Shown: positions 13,177 through 19,996 of the stretch, piece after piece
Layout of the letters: every line of letters begins with the position of its first letter
Position numbering within the stretch: the first letter of the stretch is position 1
Assembly: GCA_023248835.1 (NCBI GenBank)
Contig: JAHFDU010000025.1
Location: 1-19,996, forward strand
DNA length: 19,996 nt
From: Myxococcales bacterium
Lineage (GTDB): Bacteria; Myxococcota_A; Polyangia; Palsa-1104
Direction of reading: 5' to 3'
Notes under the pieces: model-generated
Told to the model about the DNA's origin: nothing
The model's input: the letters and a program-made list of their open reading frames with translations, nothing else
Databases searched by the model: none
Program-made: the position numbers and the translations under genes

Positions 13177-15649
13177 GCGTCACGTCTGTCTCAATAATTG
13201 GTGGCGGCGGCGGCATGCCGGGTTTGAGCGGACCGCCGCTGTCGCTTGAGCGCACACCGGGCGGCAGCTCCCAGGGAATTTCGTCTAGCGGCTGGCTCGA
13301 GGCAACCTCGGCCACAAAGCGCGCCCACATCGGCACGCTGAGACTGAACGAGGCGTCTTTGTAACCGAGTTGCCGCTCGTAGGTATCGTCGCCAATCCAA
13401 GCGCTCACCATCCAGCGCGAGGTAAATCCAATAAACCAAACGTCCGAAGTGCGACTCGACGTGCCAGTCTTGCCAGCGGCGATGATCTTGGTGGCGCGAA
13501 TCGGCGCCGAGTGACCGGTGGTGACAATTTCGCGCAAAAGCTTGGTGGTAAGATAAGCGGTGCGCGGCTCAATCACCGGCACCGAGTAGATGCCGGCTTT
13601 GGCGGCGATGCGATTGAACTTGTCGGCGGCCGGCAGAAACGGATCATCGTACGAGGTGTTGTCCTCGATAATTTCGCCTTTGCGATCGATCAGGCGGCGA
13701 ATCATCGTCGGCTCGATCGATCTGCCCATGCGCGCAAACACCGCGAACGCCCGCGTCATGTCATCCATGTGGGTGCAAGAGGCACCGAGCGCCAGCGACG
13801 AGCAGAACTGCTTTTTGCATTTGGGCGAGGTGATAAGTGGCGTGGTCAGCCCGAGTCGATAGGCCCAGCGCTCGACCTCGTCGCTGCCGAGGAGGCGAAA
13901 AATCTCGACCGACGGCGGATTCTTCGACCACACCAGCGCGCGCTCGAGCGTCACCTTTTGTCCGTAGCTGCCGTCGACGTTTTGCGGCACCCACAGTTCG
14001 CCCGTCACCGGGTCGATTTCGGCTTTGGGCTTGTCGGTCCACAGTGTGTCGTAGGCGTAGCCACGATCGAGCGCCAACGAATAGTAGATCGGTTTGTAGG
14101 ACGAGCCGGGCTGACGGCAGGCTTGGGTGACGCGATTGAATTGCGACTGATCGAAATCGTTGCCGCCGGCCATCGCCAGCACGTAGCCGTTTTGGTGGTC
14201 GAAGGCATAGATCGCCCCCTGCACCCGCGGTCGCTGCTCTAAAGTAAGTTCAATTGCCGCCGGGCGTGGATGGGTCATCGCCGGCTGCCAAACCACTTCG
14301 CCTTTTTCGTCGTAGCTGAATTCAGAAAAACGCCGGGTGCGCGAATGAAAACTTGAGCGCACCCAAATCACGTCGAATTTGTGCAAGGCCTCAGTCGCCG
14401 ATCCGAGCTGTGCGTCGTTGCTGGCATCGCGCGCAGTGTAACGCGCCGCCCATTGCATGTTGGCAACCGGAAGTAGATACAATTTGCTGCCGACGCGAAT
14501 GAGGGCGGCGCTCGGCGTCACCGACTCTACCAAGCCGAGATAGAGCCGATTCTCGTCGAGCAGACCGGCACCGTAAAGTTCGGCGGATCGTTCGGCAAAG
14601 ATCTTGGCGCGCGCCGCATCAAGCCGCGTCTCTGGGCCGCGCCAGCCTTGCCGCTTGTCGAGTTTGCGGGTGGCAGCGTCGACGTTCTCTTCGGCAGCGA
14701 CGTCGACAAACGGCAGCACCGTGGTCTCGACGCGGTAACCGCCTTGGTAAAATTGTTTTTGTCCGAGCTTCTTGACCAGCTGGCGCCGCAGCTCTTCAGC
14801 AAAGTAGGGCGCCACCTCGTGGAAATAGTCACGTCGCGGCGAAATCTGCAAAGGAGTGTTTTTCCATTTTTCTCCCTCTTGCGCAGTCAATTTGCCAACT
14901 TCGACCATGTTATCGAGCACGGTGTTGCGCCGCGCCAGCGCCGCCTCTTCGTCGTTGACCGGTGAGTAGCGGGTCGAGCCGCGCGCTAGACCAGCAATCA
15001 GTGCCCATTCTGAAACATTGAGTTCGGACAGATCGCGATCGAAATAGCGCCGCGCCGCTGCGCCGACGCCATAGGCACCGTTGCCAAGAAAAATATGATT
15101 GAGATACAGAGCCAAAATCTCGCGCTTGGAATAACGCGCCTCGAGTCGGCGAGCGAAAATCGCCTCTTTGATCTTGCGCGAAAACGTTCGCTCGGGGGAA
15201 AGATAACTTTTGGCCACCTGCTGAGTGATGGTGGAGCCGCCCTGTACCACCTCGTGGGCGCGCAAATTGGTCCACAGCGCACGCAACATGCCGCGCAGAT
15301 CGAGTCCCTGGTGGGAAAAAAAGCGCCGATCTTCGGTGGCGACAAAAGCGTCAATCAGCGGTCGCGGGATCTCGGCGAGCGGCACAATCTCGCGCCGCTC
15401 ATTCGAAAATTCGCCGATCAGCGATCCATCCTGCGCCACCATCTGGGTCACTTGCGGCACGGTATCGGAGTAGCTGTCGAGATCGGGCAGCGGCGGTACC
15501 TGGTGCGAAAAGTAGACATAGACGCCGATCCCGGTTGCAGCCATCGCTAGCAGCAATCCGAGCAGGGTGAAAGTGTAAAACTTGAACAGCCAATAGATCA
15601 ATCCACCGTCGGAACGATTGGTCACTACAACGCGAGGACGCACCGACAT
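13148..15649 (-). CDS. mrcA: Class A penicillin-binding protein (PBP1A)
   Basis: This is an 833-residue bifunctional peptidoglycan synthase anchored by one N-terminal TM segment (about 21-47) with the rest in the periplasm. The GT51 glycosyltransferase domain has EDRRFFSHQG (catalytic E106), GGSTITQQVAKSYL (137-150) and LNHIFLGNGAYG. An OB-type linker lies at about 365-450. The transpeptidase domain has SSYK (S516, K519), SKN (575-577) and KTGT (727-730). All catalytic motifs are present. The tail is Pro-rich (GMPPPPPIIETD). No ribosome-binding site is obvious at ATG 15649. The last eight or nine codons and the stop lie antisense to the detached arsC tail (overlap 13148-13176). Before the repeat insertion, arsC and this gene were therefore probably convergent and overlapping. 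Confidence 0.95.
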   Translation of the reverse strand: MSVRPRVVVTNRSDGGLIYWLFKFYTFTLLGLLLAMAATGIGVYVYFSHQVPPLPDLDSYSDTVPQVTQMVAQDGSLIGEFSNERREIVPLAEIPRPLIDAFVATEDRRFFSHQGLDLRGMLRALWTNLRAHEVVQGGSTITQQVAKSYLSPERTFSRKIKEAIFARRLEARYSKREILALYLNHIFLGNGAYGVGAAARRYFDRDLSELNVSEWALIAGLARGSTRYSPVNDEEAALARRNTVLDNMVEVGKLTAQEGEKWKNTPLQISPRRDYFHEVAPYFAEELRRQLVKKLGQKQFYQGGYRVETTVLPFVDVAAEENVDAATRKLDKRQGWRGPETRLDAARAKIFAERSAELYGAGLLDENRLYLGLVESVTPSAALIRVGSKLYLLPVANMQWAARYTARDASNDAQLGSATEALHKFDVIWVRSSFHSRTRRFSEFSYDEKGEVVWQPAMTHPRPAAIELTLEQRPRVQGAIYAFDHQNGYVLAMAGGNDFDQSQFNRVTQACRQPGSSYKPIYYSLALDRGYAYDTLWTDKPKAEIDPVTGELWVPQNVDGSYGQKVTLERALVWSKNPPSVEIFRLLGSDEVERWAYRLGLTTPLITSPKCKKQFCSSLALGASCTHMDDMTRAFAVFARMGRSIEPTMIRRLIDRKGEIIEDNTSYDDPFLPAADKFNRIAAKAGIYSVPVIEPRTAYLTTKLLREIVTTGHSAPIRATKIIAAGKTGTSSRTSDVWFIGFTSRWMVSAWIGDDTYERQLGYKDASFSLSVPMWARFVAEVASSQPLDEIPWELPPGVRSSDSGGPLKPGMPPPPPIIETDVTPTARPIPKR

Positions 15650-15787
15650 CGGCGAAAAAGTGTAGCCGCTCGCCCAAGACCCGCAATAGATTGACTTTCT
15701 CGAAAAATCGCGGTAAGCCGCCCGGGATAGTCGAGGTTAAGAACCCATGAATTCGGGTTTCGCTATTCTGCGCAGCGGATCGGAGTG

Positions 15788-16360
15788 ATGTGGCTGCCGG
15801 TCGCATTCGCGATTGCGGTGGCAACCCCGTTTACGTCTGAAACGGCGTGCCTAGACCATGATTTGCAGGTGATTGCAGTGGCTCCAGCCGAGCAGTCGGC
15901 AAACCACCGATCGAGTCTGGAAAAACGTCTCCGTGACGTTTCCGGCGAGGAGCAGCGCCTGGTGCAAGCAGCCGCGAAGAGTCAAGTGGCAGGCCAAGTC
16001 ACGGTTCCGATGGGGCTCGGGATCGGCGGCATTTTGCTGGTGGCGTTGGCGTCGCTCAGGCGAAAGCATCGGTGGATTCTACTCGGCACGTTGCTGATCA
16101 CTGCCGGCACCGGCTTGACGCTGCATGCCCTCGAACGCGATCGGCAGGCGCAGATCCGCATTGGACAAGTGCGCAGCTGCCTGCTCAAGCTCCGGGCCAC
16201 CCAGCAAAAACTGGCACAGGCAGAGTATTCGCGCTGCCGCAACGACATTGGAGAGGCCGAAGAGGATCTCTTGATGTTTCAGGCAAGAATTGGCGCCGGA
16301 CAGCCGATCTCGTTGCAACAGGTGGTCAAGCTTCGTCAGGAGATGACGCATCAACGCTAA
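15788..16360 (+). CDS. Small membrane protein with two TM segments, unknown function
   Basis: This is a protein of about 190 residues that I do not recognise. It starts with a hydrophobic stretch (MWLPVAFAIAVATPF) that could be a signal peptide. A charged, Gln/Glu-rich helical part follows, then two adjacent hydrophobic segments (about residues 75-90 and 96-112) joined by a basic LRRKHR turn, and a helical C-terminal part with Cys pairs (VRSCLLKL, EYSRCRND). A GTG at 15785 directly before the ATG is an alternative start; GGAG at 15782-15785 is too close to be ideal. Composition is balanced and unlike a frame shadow. It is divergent from PBP1A with about 138 bp between them, which holds no other gene. 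Confidence 0.68.
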   Translation: MWLPVAFAIAVATPFTSETACLDHDLQVIAVAPAEQSANHRSSLEKRLRDVSGEEQRLVQAAAKSQVAGQVTVPMGLGIGGILLVALASLRRKHRWILLGTLLITAGTGLTLHALERDRQAQIRIGQVRSCLLKLRATQQKLAQAEYSRCRNDIGEAEEDLLMFQARIGAGQPISLQQVVKLRQEMTHQR

Positions 16361-16422
16361 GGGCATCAATGGGCAGGGGTGCTCGGAAATCGGCGTCGAT
16401 TCACGTTTCGCGATTCTTACCA

Positions 16423-16567
16423 CCGCCGACAGCCGACAGCTGACAGTGGAGAAAAATCGCGAAATCGCGTTGACCCTCCGTGAATTCGCTCTTGAAAGGA
16501 GGACTAGAGTAGGTGATTTCATGAATGAATCCGAAACTGTAGGCTGTCGGCTGTGAGCTGTCGGCGG
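16423..16567. repeat. Putative small element with terminal inverted repeats
   Basis: CCGCCGACAGC at 16423-16433 is repeated inverted at 16557-16567, an 11-bp perfect match. The nested GCCGACAGC at 16432-16440 matches inverted 16543-16551. The right end holds one extra repeat unit. The ~145-bp interior has a tandem AAATCGCG pair (16454-16469), a stray AAAGGAGGA and no gene. This looks like a MITE- or REP-type non-coding repeat, but only one copy is in the window, so mobility is unproven. Confidence 0.5.
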
Positions 16568-16587
16568 CGCCCGGACTTTCGGGCGCC
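16566..16587 (+). other. Strong GC hairpin in the leader of the lipoprotein gene
   Basis: The arms GGCGCCCG (16566-16573) and CGGGCGCC (16580-16587) pair perfectly around a 6-base loop, about 40 bases before the ATG at 16627. No T-run follows, so it is not a typical terminator. It may structure the message leader or be the edge of the adjacent inverted-repeat element. Confidence 0.5.
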
Positions 16588-16613
16588 CCTGCATCAATGG
16601 GCCAGAAACCCGC

Positions 16614-16621
16614 AAAGGAGG
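16614..16621 (+). promoter_or_regulatory. Strong ribosome-binding site deciding the start at 16627
   Basis: AAAGGAGG, a near-perfect Shine-Dalgarno sequence, lies 5 bases before the ATG at 16627. It rules out the in-frame ATG at 16597, which would put ten polar residues ahead of the signal peptide. Confidence 0.85.
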
Positions 16622-16626
16622 CGCCA

Positions 16627-18651
16627 ATGGATAGACTTTCTCGATGGAAATTGCTGGTTGGGTTGATGTTGGCGGGGGCGGGAACCGGGTGCGATCCCGA
16701 GCCCGGCCACTCTGTGCTCGAATTTGAGGATCTATCGATCCCTAAAGTGGTCGAACCCGCCGCAGGCGACGGTGGCAGCGGCTGCCAGGGATCGGCCTGC
16801 ACCGCGGTTCTGTTCGACCCGTCGAGCGACAAGCCGTTTCCGCTGTCGATCGACATGCCCGCCGATCCGAATGAGCAGGACGACGGAGTCGGACGCGACG
16901 GACAGGGCTTTTTGGTCCTCGATCGCACCAAGTCTTCCTCCTTCCACTATGCATGGACCGCGAATACCTACGACTGGCGGACCGGATCGGTATCGAAATT
17001 CGATACCAAGACCTTGCGCGAGGTCGCCCGCTATTTCACCGTCACCTGTCAGTCGCTGCCGACCGGAAGCCGCAGTGCGTGTAACGGCAGTTCGGGCTGC
17101 TGTGCGCAGGACAGCTACCCGCAGTTCCAAAACCGGCAAAAGGGCTTGGCGTCGGGTCCGGCACAGCAGGTCGAGATCTACATCAACTACCCATCGCGAA
17201 CGGCGATCGACCTCGATGGCAGCATGTGGGTCGCCAACCGCGCGTTCGGGATCCAATCATCGGTCACCAAGATCGCAGGAGACGTCTCGCAATGCATCGA
17301 TCGCAACCACAACGGCAAGATCGAGACCTCGAGCGATGTCGATGGCGATGGTATCATCGAGTCGGACTGCAACCAAGACGTCCTTCCGGACGACCTTCCG
17401 AGTGTTGCTGCTTCGCCCTGCAAGAACGGCAAAGCGCAAGAGTTCTACGGCTTCGACGATGAGTGCATCTTACTTACCACCAACACCGGTGAACCGGATG
17501 GCTACGGCCGCCCGCTTGCCCTTGGCCCTGGCTCTACTTCCACCGGCGCGTCGGACGTGTGGGCCGGCCTTTTTCAAACCAGCCAAGTTTTTCGCATCGA
17601 TGGCAAAACCGGCCTTACCAAGGCGGAGGTGAATCTGCCCTGCAGGCCCTACGGCTTTGTCATCGACTCCACCGGCATCGGTTGGGCGGCAAATCTCGGC
17701 GCTGGCGGCTGTTATTGGGACACCCAAACTCCCGCCAATACTGGTACCATTCGAGAGAGTACAGAGTCCCAAACCAGTTACGGTATCGGCATCGATCGGG
17801 ATCTCAATATTTGGTTTGGCGGCACCGCGGCGCGTTACACGCCGAATCGCACCGGCAGCTTCCAAAACCTTGGCAGGGGCTACTGGACAGTTTTTTCCGG
17901 CATCAGCGGGTTGGGTGTCGCGGTCGATGACCGTGGCAAGAATGGCTATTTCGCCTATTTTGCCGGAAGCAAACTTTTTCAGGTGCCGGCCTCGACCATT
18001 CCTGTGCCGGTGGGTGCGGACAAGACGGTGAGCGCCGTCGGGTTCAATTCGGTCCCGGTCCTCGGTAGTAGTGGCAAAGGCGTCGACATCACCAATGACG
18101 GAAACGTGATCGTCACCTTTTCTGGAAGCGCCGGCATCGAACGAGTAAAGGTCAGTGCCAGCGGCAGCATGAGCATGCCCGATCTCAACAGCCTTCCCAT
18201 CGGAACCAATAAGTGTCCGTCGGGGGACACCTGCATCAACGAAGACCACGGACCGATGTCCCCCTACACCTACTCCGACTTTACCGGATTTGCCCTGCGC
18301 AATTTTACCCGCCCGAAAGGGTATTGGCGCTATCTGGTCAAAGGATGCGGAGACAACAAGGGCGGCAACACGGTGTGGCGAAGCTTGACCTTCGAAGCCG
18401 ACACCCCGCCGAAAACTGCGCTGAGCGTGCGCGTTCGCTCCGGAAACACCCCGACTCCGGACAGCAGTTGGGGCAGCTGGAGCGCAGATCAAACCACTTC
18501 GCCGGTGGACCTGACGACCACGCTTATCCCCAATACGATGAAGGACGGTTGGATGCAGCTCGAGGTCAATTTGTCGACGCTCGACAGTGACAGTACGCCA
18601 CGGCTGCGCAAGCTCGGATTGAACTACGATTGTTTCGACGGACCTGGTTAG
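16627..18651 (+). CDS. Large secreted lipoprotein, beta-propeller-like
   Basis: This is a 674-residue lipoprotein with a signal ending AGTGC (Cys22). The residue after it is Asp, which in E. coli holds lipoproteins in the inner membrane, though this rule is not universal. Residues about 70-560 contain repeating blade-like units: AIDLDGSMWVANRA, GASDVWAGLF, VIDSTGIGWAANLG and GIGIDRDLNIWFGG. These resemble Vgb/NHL-type propellers of secreted proteins. A calcium-loop motif DVDGDGIIESD lies at 237-247, next to a related DRNHNGKIE. The last ~100 residues (from about TVWRSLTFEADTPP to LGLNYDC) form a separate beta-sandwich-like domain also seen in myxobacterial exported proteins. The function is unknown; surface attachment or ligand binding is plausible. 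A strong ribosome-binding site suggests high expression. Confidence 0.88.
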   Translation: MDRLSRWKLLVGLMLAGAGTGCDPEPGHSVLEFEDLSIPKVVEPAAGDGGSGCQGSACTAVLFDPSSDKPFPLSIDMPADPNEQDDGVGRDGQGFLVLDRTKSSSFHYAWTANTYDWRTGSVSKFDTKTLREVARYFTVTCQSLPTGSRSACNGSSGCCAQDSYPQFQNRQKGLASGPAQQVEIYINYPSRTAIDLDGSMWVANRAFGIQSSVTKIAGDVSQCIDRNHNGKIETSSDVDGDGIIESDCNQDVLPDDLPSVAASPCKNGKAQEFYGFDDECILLTTNTGEPDGYGRPLALGPGSTSTGASDVWAGLFQTSQVFRIDGKTGLTKAEVNLPCRPYGFVIDSTGIGWAANLGAGGCYWDTQTPANTGTIRESTESQTSYGIGIDRDLNIWFGGTAARYTPNRTGSFQNLGRGYWTVFSGISGLGVAVDDRGKNGYFAYFAGSKLFQVPASTIPVPVGADKTVSAVGFNSVPVLGSSGKGVDITNDGNVIVTFSGSAGIERVKVSASGSMSMPDLNSLPIGTNKCPSGDTCINEDHGPMSPYTYSDFTGFALRNFTRPKGYWRYLVKGCGDNKGGNTVWRSLTFEADTPPKTALSVRVRSGNTPTPDSSWGSWSADQTTSPVDLTTTLIPNTMKDGWMQLEVNLSTLDSDSTPRLRKLGLNYDCFDGPG

Positions 18652-18652
18652 G

Positions 18653-18800
18653 TCAAAGGCTAATTTCGATCGGCCTTGCGATGCGATCGTCATGTTGACC
18701 TTGGACGCATTCGATCACCAACTCGGCGACAGCGGAAGGCTGCAGTACTGTATCGGGCGGCATGAAACGGTCACCTCTTGGCGCGACCACAGGTCTCTCG
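18653..18800 (-). pseudogene. Possible 3' remnant of a gene (SDR-like tail)
   Basis: In the gap between the lipoprotein and the barrel gene the minus strand has an open tail ending TVLQPSAVAELVIECVQG and then RIARPIEISL, stop at 18653. The LQPxxVAE-V pattern resembles the C-terminus of short-chain dehydrogenases. No upstream domain or start codon belongs to it, since further upstream the frame runs antisense to the barrel gene. It may be a leftover of a deleted gene or chance. Confidence 0.22.
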
Positions 18801-18834
18801 TGTCGCTCGTCAAAGCTTCTCTGGGGACGTGATC

Positions 18835-19996
18835 TCAATAGCGCGCTTGCAACGTGATGTTGAAGCCGAGCTGATGCGACTGGCCATAGGTGCGATGGGA
18901 AGTGCCGTCGTCGGCCTTGGTCAATCGAGTTTGATTCGGATCGTGCTGGTAGTTGACCTGAAGAATCGCGGCGAACCATTCGAGAAAATCTTCGCGCGCT
19001 TCAAGTTTGGCAGCCACCATTGTCTCGGGCGCCTTGCCCTCGGGCAAAATCGACAGATCGCCTTCGTTGCGAATGACGATGGTTGCCGCGCTCGATAGCG
19101 AGCCACCAGTGGTACCGATAATCGTCGGCGGCAGCTGCGGCGCTGAAAATTGCGCCGGCCGCTCGACGCCGAGCGTAGCCCCAAGCGTCAGACCCAGACG
19201 CTCAAACAAATAGTCGGCACCGACGGCGCCGAAAAGTTCTGGTTTGGTTTGACTGTCGGGCGGCAGTTCTTGATAGGGCACCAGCGACGGCTGGTTGATC
19301 AGAATGAAACTCAAACTACGGGCTTCAAAATCGCCGCGCAGGCGCAGGTGACCAATCTGTGCCCGCAAATTGACGTCGCCGGCGTAGGCCTGCTGAATTG
19401 TCGTCGCTTCAGCTTTGGCGACGTCCTGCAGCCGAGTGCCGAGAAGCGTAAATTCCGCCTGCGCCAACCAGTTAAAACCGGGCGCGTAAACCGGGCGGGA
19501 AAAATAGCGGCCGGCGGAAACGAACGGATCGTTGCGATAGAGTGAAAAATCGGCCGATTGGGTCGGAGTGATGCCGTCAAATCCGGCGAGCTGCACCGTA
19601 GCGCCAAAGCTCTCTACCCGATGGCTTACAAAGGTCGCGCCGCCAGATCCGACGGTGGTGCCGAAAAACAGGGGGTTGGTCCCACGATAGAAGTAGCCCG
19701 TATTGCCTTCGAGGCGCAAATGGCGTGGGATCAAATCGACGCCCCAACCAAACAGACCGCCATAGACGGCCACCTGTTCGTTAACGTTGGGGTTGCGATC
19801 GAGCAGCAGCGACGTCTTGAATCCGAAGTAAAAATACCCACGCTCGAAAGCAAACTGCAATTTGGCGCCCGGCGCCGGATTGGTGTTGGTGATAAACGCC
19901 GAGCTGCCGATCGGCAAATCGGGATTGAACTTGAAAAAGATCGGCGAGCCGCCCCACGAGATGCGATAGCTGTAGCCAAGTCGCATCCGATCGGCG
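18835..19996 (-). CDS. Outer-membrane beta-barrel protein (5' end beyond window)
   Basis: The visible 380-odd residues are alternating aromatic and small residues in amphipathic strands (GYFYFGFKTSLLLDRN, LRLEGNTGYFYRG, LRLRGDFEARSLSFIL, LGLTLGATLGVE, FAAILQVNYQHDP), typical of an outer-membrane barrel. The chain ends LGFNITLQARY, a last strand with the C-terminal aromatic residue used for barrel assembly. No signal peptide is visible, and the ATG at 19986 would start in a strand, so the gene most likely begins outside the window. It is unrelated in sequence to porins I can name. It is convergent with the lipoprotein at 16627-18651, with a 183-bp gap. Confidence 0.82.
   Translation of the reverse strand, partial: ADRMRLGYSYRISWGGSPIFFKFNPDLPIGSSAFITNTNPAPGAKLQFAFERGYFYFGFKTSLLLDRNPNVNEQVAVYGGLFGWGVDLIPRHLRLEGNTGYFYRGTNPLFFGTTVGSGGATFVSHRVESFGATVQLAGFDGITPTQSADFSLYRNDPFVSAGRYFSRPVYAPGFNWLAQAEFTLLGTRLQDVAKAEATTIQQAYAGDVNLRAQIGHLRLRGDFEARSLSFILINQPSLVPYQELPPDSQTKPELFGAVGADYLFERLGLTLGATLGVERPAQFSAPQLPPTIIGTTGGSLSSAATIVIRNEGDLSILPEGKAPETMVAAKLEAREDFLEWFAAILQVNYQHDPNQTRLTKADDGTSHRTYGQSHQLGFNITLQARY

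Overview
The window looks like chromosomal DNA of a Myxococcota-type (formerly deltaproteobacterial) Gram-negative bacterium. The evidence is moderately high G+C, several large secreted lipoproteins with repeated N-x-C-G-x-C modules, a cysteine-rich VWA lipoprotein, an outer-membrane barrel and a class A penicillin-binding protein. This placement is an inference from gene style; there is no rRNA or other phylogenetic marker. No tRNA, rRNA, CRISPR array, transposase or integrase was seen.

Left part (1-4687): a Fur-family regulator faces a small Cys-rich membrane protein. Next come a cytochrome c/FTR1 iron permease, whose first codons overlap a good Fur-box-like sequence, and a translationally coupled sensor histidine kinase without a visible response regulator. 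Together they read as an iron-responsive transport and sensing block.

Middle (4684-10992): a Cys-rich lipoprotein on the minus strand, preceded by a striking repeat-rich control region; a YkuE-like metallophosphoesterase; a divergent glycerol kinase; and a VWA-domain lipoprotein.

Right-middle (11045-15649): an ECF-like sigma factor, an aquaporin/arsenate-reductase pair (aqpS-arsC type) and a convergent PBP1A. This is the most unusual part. A 91-98 bp repeat with a perfect 10-bp hairpin occurs twice, starting exactly at the stop codon of the sigma factor and of arsC. At each site it is followed by a second, detached copy of the last ~80 bp of that same gene. The two repeats bracket aqpS-arsC. 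This looks like a small mobile element that inserts into gene 3' ends while resupplying the gene tail.

Right end (15788-19996): a small two-TM protein, an intergenic element with terminal inverted repeats, a large beta-propeller-like lipoprotein with a strong ribosome-binding site, and an outer-membrane beta-barrel protein cut by the window edge. There is no gene-free stretch over 300 bases.
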